Shown: positions 34,913-43,744 of the stretch, one piece after another | How the letters are laid out: every line of letters starts with the position of its first letter | Position numbering within the stretch: position 1 is the stretch's first letter | Origin: Candidatus Nitricoxidireducens bremensis | GTDB lineage: Bacteria > Pseudomonadota > Gammaproteobacteria > Burkholderiales > Rhodocyclaceae | Direction of reading: 5' to 3' | NCBI GenBank assembly: GCA_030247725.1 | Contig: JAOTRT010000005.1 | Span: 280,601-344,600 of the forward strand | Length of the DNA: 64,000 nucleotides | Notes under the pieces: model-generated | The model's database searches: none | What the model saw: the letters and a program-made list of their open reading frames with translations, nothing else | What the model was told of the DNA's origin: nothing | Made by a program: the position numbers and the translations under genes

Positions 34913-37423
34913 GTGGGATTCACCGGCCGCCTCCGTGCCCTCCTGATCGCGGGCCTTGCGGGCGCCAACCTCTTCGTCTTCGCGCTGGCCGGCTATTCCC
35001 TGCACCAGAGCCGGCAGCAATACGAGGCGCGTGCCCGCACGCAGACCCAGAACATCGCCTACGCCATCGACCAGAGCGTCTCCAACAGCATCGGCAAGAT
35101 CGATCTGGCGCTGCAGGCGACGGTGGACGAACTGGAGCGCCAGCTGGCCGGCGGCGGCGTGAACGAGCGGGCCATGACGGCGTTCATCGCCCGCCAGGAG
35201 GAGCGCCTGCCCGAACTGGAGGCGATCCGCGTCGCCGACGCCAGCGGGCTGGTGGTCCTCGGCAAGGGCCTGAACAAGGCCGAACGCGCGACCTGGGGCG
35301 ACCGGGACTATTTCGTCATCCTGCGCAACAATCCGGACGCCGGCCTGCAGATTTCCAAGCCGCGCAAGGGGCGTGTGGCCAAGAAGTACATCGTCGGCTT
35401 CGCGCGGCGCTACAACCACCCGGACGGCCGCTTCGCCGGCGTGGTGTCCGCCCCCATCGCCCTCGACCATTTCACCGGCCTGCTGGCGAGCTTCGACCTG
35501 GGCCCCCACGGCACGGCCATCCTGCGGGATACGGACCTGGGCCTCGTCACCCGCCACCCGACCATCGCCGACCAGCCGGCCGGCATGGTCGGCAATCCCT
35601 CCGTATCCGCCGAATTCCGTTCCCTGGTGGAAGGCGGCCAGACGGCGGCCTCCTACTTCACGCCCATGGGGGCCGACCGCACCGAGCGCATCGGCAGTTT
35701 CCGCCGCCTGTCCGGCGGGCCGATGATCGTCATCGCCGCCATGGCGAAGGAGGACTACCTGGCGGACTGGCGCGCGGAGATCGTCAAGACCGTGCTGCTG
35801 GCCGTCAGCTTCACCTTGCTGTCCCTGCTGTCGGCGATCTTCCTGCTGGGGATGCTCAACCGCATCGTGCGCGAGAGCACGAAGAACCGCCTTTACCTGC
35901 AGCGGGCCGGCGACGGCATCCACATCCTGGACGAGAAGGGCAACCTGGTGGAGGCCAGCGAAAGCTTCGCCGCCATGCTGGGCTACAGCCGCCAGGAACT
36001 GAAGGGCATGAGCCTGCCCCAGTGGGATGCCCACTGGCCGGCGGAGACCCTGCTCGGCGAAATCCTGCCGCAGAAGCTGGCCCAGGAAGGCACCTCCACG
36101 CTGGAGACGCGGCATCGCCGCAAGGACGGTACCGTCATCGACGTGGAAGTGACCGTCGCCTCCTTCGCCATGGACGGCCGCCGTTTCGTCTACGCCTCGT
36201 CGCGGGACATCGGAGAGCGCAAGCGGGCCGAGGCGGCCCTGCGCGAAGCCATGCAGAAGGCCGAGGCCGCCAACGTGGCGAAGAGCCAATTCCTCGCCAC
36301 CATGTCCCACGAGATCCGCACGCCCATGAACGGCATCCTCGGCATGGCCCAGCTGCTGATGGCGCCGAACCTGGCCGAGGCCGAGCGTGTCGACTATGTG
36401 CGCACCATCCTCAATTCCGGCCAGACCCTGCTGACCCTGCTCAACGACATCCTCGATCTCTCCAAGGTCGATGCCGGCAAGCTCGAACTGGCGCGGGCCG
36501 CCTTCGACCCGGCCCAGTTGCTGACGGATACGGCGGCCCTGTACGGCGAAACAGCCCACCGGAAAGGCCTCGCCCTGGAATGCGCCTGGCAGGGAAGGGC
36601 CGGCCAGCGTTACTGGGGCGATCCGGTGCGCCTGCGGCAGATGCTGTCCAACCTCGTCAGCAACGCCATCAAGTTCACCGACCACGGTGGCATCCGCATC
36701 GAGGCCGCGGAGACGGAGTGCAGCGAGGGCCGCGCCCGGCTCCGCTTCAGCGTGACGGATACGGGCATCGGCATTCCGGAGGACAAGCGCCACCTGCTGT
36801 TCCAGCCCTTCACCCAGCTCGACGGCTCCTCCACGCGCCAATACGGCGGCACGGGCCTGGGCCTGTCCATCGTGCGCCGGCTCGCCGACCTGATGGGCGG
36901 AACGGTGGAAGTGGACAGCGAGGCGGGGCATGGCTCCACCTTCCGCTTCACCATCCCGGCCGAACTCGTGGCGGCGGGCGAGGACAGCCGGCGTGCGGAA
37001 CGCCGGGACCACGGTCAGGCCAGGCGGGGCCCGCCGACCGCCATACGGCGCATCCTGGTGGTGGAGGACAACGAGGTCAATCGGCGCGTCATCGAAACCA
37101 TCCTCGCCAAGCGCGGCTATGCCGTGGAGTCGGCCGCCAACGGCCGGGAGGCGGCGGACTTGGCCACCCGGGCCTACGGCCGGCCGGATCTGGTGCTGAT
37201 GGATTGCCAGATGCCGGAGATGAACGGCTTCGAAGCCACCGAGCGCATCCGCGCCTGGGAGCAGGAACAGGGCCAGCCCCACCTGCCCATCGTGGCCCTC
37301 ACCGCCGGCGCCTTCGCCGAAGACCGGGACCACTGCTTCGCCGCGGGCATGGACGATTTCCTCGCCAAACCAGTGGATATCGAGCAGCTGCTGGACACCC
37401 TGGGACGCTGGCTGGGCGCCTGA
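34913..37423 (+). CDS. Hybrid sensor histidine kinase with dCache/PDC-like sensor, PAS and receiver
   Basis: 836 residues from a GTG start at 34913 behind GGAG; an ATG at 34865 without a ribosome site would add 16 residues. A membrane helix near 8-30 and one near 290-315 flank a periplasmic sensor of the kind seen in double-Cache kinases (GDRDYFVILRNNPDAGLQISKP). A PAS domain (RAGDGIHILDEKGNLVEASE), HisKA (FLATMSHEIRTPMNGILGMAQ), HATPase (NAIKFTDHGG, GGTGLGLSIVRRL) and a C-terminal receiver (VVEDNEVN, LVLMDCQMPEMNG, LAKPVD) follow. No output partner is next to it; the receiver probably passes phosphate to another protein. Confidence 0.9.
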   Translation: MGFTGRLRALLIAGLAGANLFVFALAGYSLHQSRQQYEARARTQTQNIAYAIDQSVSNSIGKIDLALQATVDELERQLAGGGVNERAMTAFIARQEERLPELEAIRVADASGLVVLGKGLNKAERATWGDRDYFVILRNNPDAGLQISKPRKGRVAKKYIVGFARRYNHPDGRFAGVVSAPIALDHFTGLLASFDLGPHGTAILRDTDLGLVTRHPTIADQPAGMVGNPSVSAEFRSLVEGGQTAASYFTPMGADRTERIGSFRRLSGGPMIVIAAMAKEDYLADWRAEIVKTVLLAVSFTLLSLLSAIFLLGMLNRIVRESTKNRLYLQRAGDGIHILDEKGNLVEASESFAAMLGYSRQELKGMSLPQWDAHWPAETLLGEILPQKLAQEGTSTLETRHRRKDGTVIDVEVTVASFAMDGRRFVYASSRDIGERKRAEAALREAMQKAEAANVAKSQFLATMSHEIRTPMNGILGMAQLLMAPNLAEAERVDYVRTILNSGQTLLTLLNDILDLSKVDAGKLELARAAFDPAQLLTDTAALYGETAHRKGLALECAWQGRAGQRYWGDPVRLRQMLSNLVSNAIKFTDHGGIRIEAAETECSEGRARLRFSVTDTGIGIPEDKRHLLFQPFTQLDGSSTRQYGGTGLGLSIVRRLADLMGGTVEVDSEAGHGSTFRFTIPAELVAAGEDSRRAERRDHGQARRGPPTAIRRILVVEDNEVNRRVIETILAKRGYAVESAANGREAADLATRAYGRPDLVLMDCQMPEMNGFEATERIRAWEQEQGQPHLPIVALTAGAFAEDRDHCFAAGMDDFLAKPVDIEQLLDTLGRWLGA

Positions 37424-37424
37424 C

Positions 37425-38609
37425 TCAGTGCTCCTTGCCGTCCACCCGCGGACGCAGCAGGAAGGGGATGTAGCGCCAGCCCAGGATCGCGAAGCCGGCA
37501 CACCAGCAGGCGGCAGCAGCCGCGATCCAGTGCAGGTAGGCCTGGGGAAACAGCTGGGGCGCGGCGACGCGCAGCAGGAAGGCGGCGATCATGAGCCACA
37601 GCACGAACCGGTCGGCCGTCTCGAAGACGACCTTGCGGCCCGTGTGGCCCTTGCTGATGCGCACCAGCATCGCCGGCACGATGAACCCCATGGCGCCGAA
37701 GGTGAACACATGCACCGAGAAAGCGCCGACCCAGGCCAGGGCGCCGACGTGGGAGGCCGCATCGAGCAGCAGCTGGACGACGATCGCCAGGTAGCCCAGG
37801 TGCATGATGCCCACGTCCAGGCGTCGCAGGGCCACCAGGGGCTTCCAGAAGACGAAGCGCAACGCCAGCAATAGCGCCAGCAGGATGCCGGCCAGGGCGG
37901 CAGCGCCGGCCGGCATCCAGGGGGAGGCGATCATGGCGATGGCGAGCAGCTTGATGACGGTGTCGAGGGCCGGGTGGCGCAGGATGCTCACCTGGAAGAC
38001 GCCCTTCATGAACTGGCTCAGGGTACGCTCCAGCATGACGAGGAAGGCGACGCGGAAGAGGGCGAGCGCCATGGCGCTGCCGGCGGCAAAGCCGGCCGGG
38101 TCGAGCATCAGGGCCTTCGCCACGGGGAGCAGCGGCAGGATCACGAAGAAGACGTAGTTGTCGTCCCGGTAGCTGTCCGTGGCGCGGTGGCGCACCAGGG
38201 TCGTCAGCAGCATGGCGACGATCAGAACGGTGAACAGGTAAGCGGACAGCAGGAACAGGACGGGCGGCCAGGCCGCGCCCCAAACCATACCGGCCCGCTC
38301 GAACAGCCAGGCGGCGACCGGCAGGGCCAGGGCACCGCCGTGGTAGCCGCGGATGCCGACCCAGTTCTTGGTGGAAGTGAGCAGGAAGCCGCCGAGCACC
38401 GCCCAACCGAAGCCGAAGAACATCTCGTGGGCATGCCAATGGACCGCGGCGATGCCGGCCGGCGGTTCGATCCAGCCGGCGTACATGGGAATCCAGAGGG
38501 CGGGCAGGACGGCACCCGCCAGGCAGACAAGGGCGAAAAACGGCCGGAAGCCGGCCAGCCAGAGTGGATGGGCAAGGAAGCGCAAGACGACGCTAAGCCT
38601 TCTCGACAA
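37425..38609 (-). CDS. nnrS: NnrS family heme-copper membrane protein
   Basis: 394 residues, about 12 membrane helices. NnrS proteins bind heme and copper and protect against nitric oxide made during denitrification. Characteristic parts are GFRPFFALVCLAGA, VHWHAHEMFFGFGWAVLGGFLLTSTKNW and SVHVFTFGAMGFIVPAMLVRISKGHTGR, rich in His residues suited to metal or heme binding. It overlaps the end of lutC by 17 bases, so it is probably read as the last gene of the same transcript. This links nitrogen-oxide protection to lactate use only by position. Confidence 0.92.
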   Translation of the reverse strand: MSRRLSVVLRFLAHPLWLAGFRPFFALVCLAGAVLPALWIPMYAGWIEPPAGIAAVHWHAHEMFFGFGWAVLGGFLLTSTKNWVGIRGYHGGALALPVAAWLFERAGMVWGAAWPPVLFLLSAYLFTVLIVAMLLTTLVRHRATDSYRDDNYVFFVILPLLPVAKALMLDPAGFAAGSAMALALFRVAFLVMLERTLSQFMKGVFQVSILRHPALDTVIKLLAIAMIASPWMPAGAAALAGILLALLLALRFVFWKPLVALRRLDVGIMHLGYLAIVVQLLLDAASHVGALAWVGAFSVHVFTFGAMGFIVPAMLVRISKGHTGRKVVFETADRFVLWLMIAAFLLRVAAPQLFPQAYLHWIAAAAACWCAGFAILGWRYIPFLLRPRVDGKEH

Positions 38610-39255
38610 TTACCAGGTGCACGCGATAAGGGCCGTGGGCGCCGAGGACGATGGTCTGCTCGATGTCGCCGGTGCGGGACGGGCCGGAGATGAAGTTCAC
38701 GGCCCGCGGCAGTTCGCCGAGTTCCGCGCGGGCCAGGGCCCAGGCTTCCTCCATGCCCGGCAAGATGCGCGAAGCCGGCACGATGGCGATGTGGGTCTCG
38801 GGCAGCAGGCTCACCGTGGCCGGCGTCTCGGCGCCGGACACCAGCATCAGGGTGCCGGTCTCGGCGACGGCGCAGAAGCAGCCGGTGATGCCCACCAGGT
38901 CCGCGTCCACCGCGCCGCGGGGTTCGACCCGCAGGCCGGACTCTTCCCAGGGCAGGCCGCCGAGGCTGGGCCAGCAGACGGCCTGGGTCGGCAACTGCAG
39001 TCCGGCCAGATAGCGGGCGATGGCGCCCGGCGCCTCGGCGAGGGTGGCCACCGCATCCACGGTACTGGACTGCTTTTCCGACCACTCGCGAAAGCGCGCC
39101 AGCAAGGCTGCCGGCGTTGCATCCACGGCAGGCCGCGGCCCCTGGTTGCGGGCGGCGAGCCAGGCGTCCATGGCGGGACCGGCGGCAGCGGCATTGGCGG
39201 CATCGCGGCCGAGACGGCTGCGCACGCGGCCGAGGATGTCTTCCCTGGAACTCAT
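38593..39255 (-). CDS. lutC: LutC/LUD-domain lactate utilization protein
   Basis: 220 residues, LUD domain (YkgG/LutC). SSREDILGRVRSRLG opens the protein; GITGCFCAVAETGTLMLVSG and the C-terminal SGPSRTGDIEQTIVLGAHGP are typical. With LutA and LutB it forms the iron-sulfur L-lactate dehydrogenase complex. Start at ATG 39255 with GGAG upstream. It is unusual that lutA and lutB are about 4.5 kb away, with five other features in between, on the same strand. Confidence 0.92.
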   Translation of the reverse strand: MSSREDILGRVRSRLGRDAANAAAAGPAMDAWLAARNQGPRPAVDATPAALLARFREWSEKQSSTVDAVATLAEAPGAIARYLAGLQLPTQAVCWPSLGGLPWEESGLRVEPRGAVDADLVGITGCFCAVAETGTLMLVSGAETPATVSLLPETHIAIVPASRILPGMEEAWALARAELGELPRAVNFISGPSRTGDIEQTIVLGAHGPYRVHLVIVEKA

Positions 39256-39322
39256 GTCAGTCGCTCCATGACGCTGTGGGTCTTTCTCAACGCATGAAAG
39301 GCGGGGGTTGCGGTGCGCGCCA

Positions 39323-39416
39323 AGGACGGCGGGTATCCAACTCCCTCCATGTCCTCCGGGCCGAAAAGGCGTCGGCCCTCCTCCTTTACTTCCGGGAGTT
39401 GGATACCCGCCATCCT
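39323..39416 (-). repeat. Structured intergenic repeat, copy A
   Basis: An 18-bp perfect inverted repeat (39328-39345 with 39394-39411), extended past one mismatch by AGGA/TCCT. On the minus strand the loop holds AAGTAAAG, AGGAGG, a GC-rich inner stem and GACATGGA. Copy B on the other strand keeps these core blocks but has unrelated, also self-complementary arms. Together the two copies fill the 354-base gap between lutC and the unknown secreted gene, where I see no gene. Confidence 0.8.
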
Positions 39417-39470
39417 CGGCTGGGAACGTCGGTGGTTTGAAATGGCCAAACACCCACCGCGGCATCGGAT

Positions 39471-39572
39471 CGGGCCGGTGGGGTGCCCTGCTCCGCGTAA
39501 GTAAAGAAGGAGGAGCCGGCCGCAGGCCGGCGACGGGTGACATGGAGCGGAGCAGGGCACCCCGCCGGCCCG
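39471..39572 (+). repeat. Structured intergenic repeat, copy B
   Basis: 25-base arms (39471-39495 with 39548-39572) pair with one G-U and no mismatch; weaker outer pairing continues to about 39454 and 39598. The loop (39496-39547) contains AAGTAAAG, AAGGAGGAG, an inner CCGGCC-GCA-GGCCGG hairpin and GACATGGAG. Same architecture as copy A in the opposite orientation, with a completely different arm sequence. Confidence 0.8.
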
Positions 39573-39609
39573 AGCGCGCACCATAGCCGATGCGTGGAAG
39601 TGTTTCATT

Positions 39610-40074
39610 TCAGTGAGGCCTCCGTCGCACGAACACCACACGGTCGATCAAAGTGTCGCCGGCAGCGTCGCGGCGGTAGAGGATGGTGGCGTTGTACTCC
39701 TTCGCCGGCTCCAGCATGCGTTCCTCGCTGACCTGCTGGAAGGCGGAGAAGATCAGCGGCAGCAGGCTGAAGAAGGCGCGCGTGCGGCCCGGTCCTTCGC
39801 GGACCTCGACGGTGCCCTCCTCGCCCACCTTGGTGACCCATTTGTCGAGGCGCGGCGGGATGGCGCTCAGGGTGACGCGGCCTGACACCTCGACCTCCAC
39901 CCGGTCCTTGCCGGCGCCCAACTCCTTCGACAGGCGGGAGTCGAAGAGCTTGGAATCCATGAACGTAAGGGGCTGACGCATGCCCTGGGCCTCGGTCTCC
40001 GGTTCCTGGGCCATGACGGCGCAGGGGAGCGATACCAGCAGGGCAATCATGCAAGCGTGTTTCAGGGGTTTCAT
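39610..40074 (-). CDS. Unknown secreted protein
   Basis: 154 residues with a signal peptide (MKPLKHACMIALLVSLPCAVMAQ). The mature part has a region rich in beta strands (DRVEVEVSGRVTLSAIPP, KVGEEGTVEVREGPGRTRAFF) and a hydrophobic helix (FSLLPLIFSAFQQV). No lipobox is obvious. Family not recognised. It lies 20 bases after the hydroxyacid dehydrogenase and before the paired repeats. Confidence 0.7.
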   Translation of the reverse strand: MKPLKHACMIALLVSLPCAVMAQEPETEAQGMRQPLTFMDSKLFDSRLSKELGAGKDRVEVEVSGRVTLSAIPPRLDKWVTKVGEEGTVEVREGPGRTRAFFSLLPLIFSAFQQVSEERMLEPAKEYNATILYRRDAAGDTLIDRVVFVRRRPH

Positions 40075-40094
40075 GATTGCCTCCCGTGTTTGGG

Positions 40095-41042
40095 TCAGGC
40101 GACCCGGTTGCGGATTTCGCCGCGGGCAAAGGCCTCGATGTTGTCGATGAGCTGGTCGGCCAGCTTCTGCATGGCCACGTCCGACGCCCAGCCGACGTGG
40201 GGCGTGAGGATGAAGTTCGGCAGATCGAGGTCCAGTAGGGGATTGCCCTCCCGCGGCGGTTCCTTGGACAGCACGTCGAAACCGGCGCCGCCGATGCGCC
40301 CTTCCCGCAGGGCCCGGGCCAGCGCCGTCTCGTCGACGATGCCGCCGCGGGCCGTGTTGATGAGGATGGCGTCGCGCTTCATGGCCGCCAGTTCCGTGTC
40401 TCCGATCATACCCCGCGTCTCGGCGGTGAGCGGGCAATGGAGGGACAGCACGTCGGACTCGGCCAGCAGGGTATCGAAGGCGACGTAGCCGTCGCGCACG
40501 CCCGCCGCGCCCTTGCGCTCGCCCCACAGCACGCGCATGCCGAAGGCCGCCGCCAGGCGCGCCACCCCCTGGCCGAGGGAGCCGCGGCCGATGAGGCCGA
40601 GGGTGGAACCGGCCAGGTCCCGGATCGGATGGTCGAAGAAGCAGAACATGTCGGCCCGCTGCCAGCGCCCGGCCTTGAGGTCGGCCCGGTAGGCCAGCAT
40701 CTGGCGGCGCAGGGCGAGGATCAGCATCATCACGTGTTCGGGCACGGTGTTCACCGCGTAGCCGCGGATGTTGCTGACCGGCAGGCCGTGCTCGCGACAC
40801 CAGGCCAGGTCCAGGTTGTCGGTGCCGGTGGCGGCGCCGGCGATGTATTGCAGGGCCGGCAGGCGCTCCAGCAGTTCGCCGCGCAGCACCACCTTGTTGG
40901 TGATGGCGATGGTGGCGTCCTTCAGGCGCTCATACACCTGCTCCGGCGCCGTGGCCGGGTATTCCTCCCAGAGGTGGGGAACATCCGGCCGCCGGATGGC
41001 GGCGCGGATGGAATCCCGTTCCAGGAAGACGATCCGGTGCAT
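40095..41042 (-). CDS. D-2-hydroxyacid dehydrogenase (glycerate/hydroxypyruvate type)
   Basis: 315 residues. N- and C-terminal catalytic segments (AITNKVVLRGELLERLPALQ; LTPHVGWAS) enclose an NAD-binding domain with the loop GLIGRGSLGQGVARLA. The Gly-x-Gly-x-x-Gly signature thus reads GRGSLG, with Ser in a slot often occupied by Asn or Glu. Catalytic Arg in NTARGGIVDE, Glu in the KEPP segment and His in PHVGW are present. Probably reduces hydroxypyruvate or glyoxylate, or another 2-keto acid. Its position within the lactate locus makes an accessory 2-hydroxyacid role plausible. Separated by three bases from the GGDEF-EAL gene. Confidence 0.88.
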   Translation of the reverse strand: MHRIVFLERDSIRAAIRRPDVPHLWEEYPATAPEQVYERLKDATIAITNKVVLRGELLERLPALQYIAGAATGTDNLDLAWCREHGLPVSNIRGYAVNTVPEHVMMLILALRRQMLAYRADLKAGRWQRADMFCFFDHPIRDLAGSTLGLIGRGSLGQGVARLAAAFGMRVLWGERKGAAGVRDGYVAFDTLLAESDVLSLHCPLTAETRGMIGDTELAAMKRDAILINTARGGIVDETALARALREGRIGGAGFDVLSKEPPREGNPLLDLDLPNFILTPHVGWASDVAMQKLADQLIDNIEAFARGEIRNRVA

Positions 41043-41045
41043 GAC

Positions 41046-43394
41046 TCAGTTCAGGCGGTGCCGGAGGAAGGAGGATAGCTTCTGGGCGTCGACGGGCTGG
41101 CTGAAGAAATAGCCCTGGGCGTCGCAGCAGGCATGGTCCCGCAAGAACCAGAGCTGTTGCTCGGTTTCCACGCCTTCGGCGACGACGCGCAGGTTGAGGC
41201 TGTTGGCGAGAGCGATGATGGCGTTGGAGATGGCCTGGTCGTTGGCGTCGGTGTCGATGCCTTCGACGAAGGACCGGTCGATCTTCAAGGAGTCGACGGG
41301 CAGGCGCTTGAGGTAGCTGAGGGACGAATAGCCGGTGCCGAAATCGTCGATGGAAATGCGCACGCCCATGGACCGCAGCTGCCAGAGGATGCCCATGGTG
41401 TCCTTGGCGTACTGCATGATCATGCTTTCCGTCAGTTCGACTTCCAGCCACTCGGCGGCCAGGCCGGTTTCGTCGAGGATTTCGGCGACGCGCTCGGCGA
41501 AGCGCACGTTGCGCAGCTGGCGCACCGAAAGGTTCACGGCGATGCGTACCGGCGGCAGTCCGCTGTCCTGCCAGGCCTTGTTCTGGGCGCAGGCCTGGCG
41601 CAGCACCCAGTCGCCGATGGCGCCGATGAGGCCGGAGTCCTCGGCCACCGGAATGAACTCGGCGGGGGGGATGTTGCCGCGGGTCGGATGGTGCCAGCGC
41701 AGCAGGGCCTCGACGGTGACGACCTGGCCGGTCTCGATGGCGACTTCGGGCTGGTAGACGAGGCTCAGCTCGCCGCGCTCCAGGGCATGGCGCAGGCCGT
41801 GCTCCAGTTCGAAGACGTCCCGCGAGGGCTCTTCATGGCCGGGCCGGTAGTACTGGTAGGTGTTGCGCCCCGCCTCCTTGGCCCGGTACATGGCGATGTC
41901 GGCATGCTTGATGAGGGTCTCGGCCTCGTCGCCGGACATGGGATAGACGGCGATGCCGACGCTGGCGCCGATGAAGACGTCGCGCCCCTGGAGCCGGAAA
42001 GGGGCAGCCATCGCTTCGATGATCTTCTCGGCGACGTTGGCTCCGCCGGCCGGGCTGGTCAGGTCTGGCAGGATGACGGTGAACTCGTCGCCGCCGAGGC
42101 GCGCCACCGTGTCCTGGGCGCGCACGGCGCCGGCGAGGCGATGGGCGGCCTCCTGCAGCAGCAGGTCGCCGTTGCGATGGCCGAGGGTGTCGTTTACCAG
42201 CTTGAAGCGGTCGAGGTCGATGAACAACAGGCCCACCAGGGATTCGCTGCGCCGGGCCTGGACGAGGGCATGCTGCAGGCGGTCGGTGAACAGCAGCCGG
42301 TTGGGCAGGCCCGTGAGGGCGTCGAAATGGGCCAGGCGGTGGAGCCGTTCCTCGTTCTGCTTCACCAGGCTGATGTCGGAGAACACGGCGACGTAATAGA
42401 CGATGCGTCCGCCGCCGTCGCGCACGGCGCTGATGTTGAGCCACTCGGGGTAGATCTCGCCGTTACGGCGGCGATTCCATATCTCGCCCTGCCACTGGCC
42501 GCTGCGCGCCAGTTCGGTCCACATGGCGGCGTAGAAGCCGGCGTCGTGGCGGCCGGATTGGAGGATGCTCGGGTTATGCCCCAGCACGTCCTCGGGCTGG
42601 TAGCCCGTCACGGCGGTGAAGGCGGGATTGACGGAGATGATGTGGCCGCTGCCGTCGGTGATGACAATGCCCTCCTGGGTGTTCTGGAAGACCTTGTCGG
42701 AAAGCTGGAGCCGCTGCTCGGCCTGGCGACGCTCGTGGTTGTCCGCCATCAGGCACAGCATGCCGCCGATGGAACCGTCGGGCCGGCGCAACGCCGCCGC
42801 GTGGGCACGCACCTCGACGGCCTGGCCGGACTTGGTGAGGCGCGTGGTCTCCAGGTCGTCGATGATGCGACCCGACGCCACCTCGGTGAAAAATTCCTCG
42901 AACTCGGGCCAGTCCTCGGCGGAGATGACCGGACAACGGCGCCCCAATACCTCGTCCGCACGCCAGCCGAAAAGCCGCTCGGCGGCCGGGTTCCAGACGG
43001 ACACGGTCTTGTCCGGCGCCAGGGCGATGAGGGCCATGGGCAGGGAGGCGACCAGGGCACCGGTCAGGTCGGCCTGCTGGCGCACGGCGTAGCCGGCGCG
43101 CCGTGCATAGGTGACATCGCGCAGGATGGCGACATGGACGCCTTCGGCCTCCCAGTCCGACCGGGCCACACGCATTTCGGCGGTGCCCCAGGAGCCGTCG
43201 TCCTGGGGAATCTCGATCTCGGCGGACTCCCCCGCGGCAACCGGGAAGCCGAAGGGCTGCCCCAGCAGGTCGTTCGTCCCGCAACGGAACAGGGCCGCGC
43301 TGGCCCGGTTGGCGAAACGGACAAACCCCTCGCCGTCGATGATGACGATGCCGTCGGGCGCGTCATCGATCCAGCGTTGTGCCAACGCATGCAT
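41046..43394 (-). CDS. PAS-PAS-PAS-GGDEF-EAL cyclic-di-GMP signalling protein
   Basis: 782 residues with no membrane segments. Three PAS modules (RWIDDAPDGIVIIDGEGF; LVASLPMALIALAPDK; FQNTQEGIVITDGSGH) precede the GGDEF domain (about 350-515) with an intact RLGGDEFTVIL active site. The EAL domain that follows keeps VEALLRW, ELTESM, DDFGTGYSSL and the downstream Lys (KIDRSFV). Both synthesis and breakdown of c-di-GMP therefore look possible. The start is three bases after the KaiB-family gene stop, so the two are surely co-translated and may act together. Confidence 0.92.
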   Translation of the reverse strand: MHALAQRWIDDAPDGIVIIDGEGFVRFANRASAALFRCGTNDLLGQPFGFPVAAGESAEIEIPQDDGSWGTAEMRVARSDWEAEGVHVAILRDVTYARRAGYAVRQQADLTGALVASLPMALIALAPDKTVSVWNPAAERLFGWRADEVLGRRCPVISAEDWPEFEEFFTEVASGRIIDDLETTRLTKSGQAVEVRAHAAALRRPDGSIGGMLCLMADNHERRQAEQRLQLSDKVFQNTQEGIVITDGSGHIISVNPAFTAVTGYQPEDVLGHNPSILQSGRHDAGFYAAMWTELARSGQWQGEIWNRRRNGEIYPEWLNISAVRDGGGRIVYYVAVFSDISLVKQNEERLHRLAHFDALTGLPNRLLFTDRLQHALVQARRSESLVGLLFIDLDRFKLVNDTLGHRNGDLLLQEAAHRLAGAVRAQDTVARLGGDEFTVILPDLTSPAGGANVAEKIIEAMAAPFRLQGRDVFIGASVGIAVYPMSGDEAETLIKHADIAMYRAKEAGRNTYQYYRPGHEEPSRDVFELEHGLRHALERGELSLVYQPEVAIETGQVVTVEALLRWHHPTRGNIPPAEFIPVAEDSGLIGAIGDWVLRQACAQNKAWQDSGLPPVRIAVNLSVRQLRNVRFAERVAEILDETGLAAEWLEVELTESMIMQYAKDTMGILWQLRSMGVRISIDDFGTGYSSLSYLKRLPVDSLKIDRSFVEGIDTDANDQAISNAIIALANSLNLRVVAEGVETEQQLWFLRDHACCDAQGYFFSQPVDAQKLSSFLRHRLN

Positions 43395-43397
43395 GAA

Positions 43398-43700
43398 TTA
43401 CCTCCCCCTCTTTTTGCACTCCGGATGGAGCGCCAGGCCTGCGAGCACTTTGTCGACGTCTGCGAGGTCGCCGATGATGCGACGGATCGGGTGGGGAAGC
43501 TCCCGGACCACCGTGGGTGTTGCGAGAATGTGCTGGGCCCGGGCTTCGGCCGGGTGTTCCAGCACGTCCACTACCTCGAGTTCGTAGAGGTTGGGGAACT
43601 GTTCCTCGCACAGCCGCTGCAATTGCACCAGTGCCTGGCGCGAACGCAACGTGTGGTCGGTGACATATAGCTTCAGCCGGAATTTTTCTTGTGGCTGCAC
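43398..43700 (-). CDS. KaiB-family protein
   Basis: 100 residues from a GTG start at 43700, the only plausible start in the gap after lutB. The thioredoxin-like KaiB fold is recognisable throughout: FRLKLYVTDHTLRSRQALVQL, LYELEVVDVLEHPAEA and the diagnostic ILATPTVVRELPHPIRRIIGDL with its cis-proline region. KaiB in cyanobacteria switches fold to bind KaiC; many bacteria carry KaiB homologues for stress or other signalling. No KaiC is present in this window. It sits between lutB and a GGDEF-EAL gene only three bases downstream, suggesting it modulates c-di-GMP signalling. Confidence 0.85.
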   Translation of the reverse strand: MQPQEKFRLKLYVTDHTLRSRQALVQLQRLCEEQFPNLYELEVVDVLEHPAEARAQHILATPTVVRELPHPIRRIIGDLADVDKVLAGLALHPECKKRGR

Positions 43701-43744
43701 GGACTGGCCGTTCTTGGTTTGATAGGAAAAAAGCTCTTTTGATT

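Noticed and set aside
39296..39610. Several short frames across the paired repeats
   Set aside because: They are produced by the palindromes themselves; arginine/proline-rich translations differ from strand to strand and have no ribosome sites.
43701..43744. Terminator between lutB and the KaiB-family gene
   Set aside because: Only AAAAGAGCTTTTTT is present, an AT-only stem too weak to be called an intrinsic terminator.
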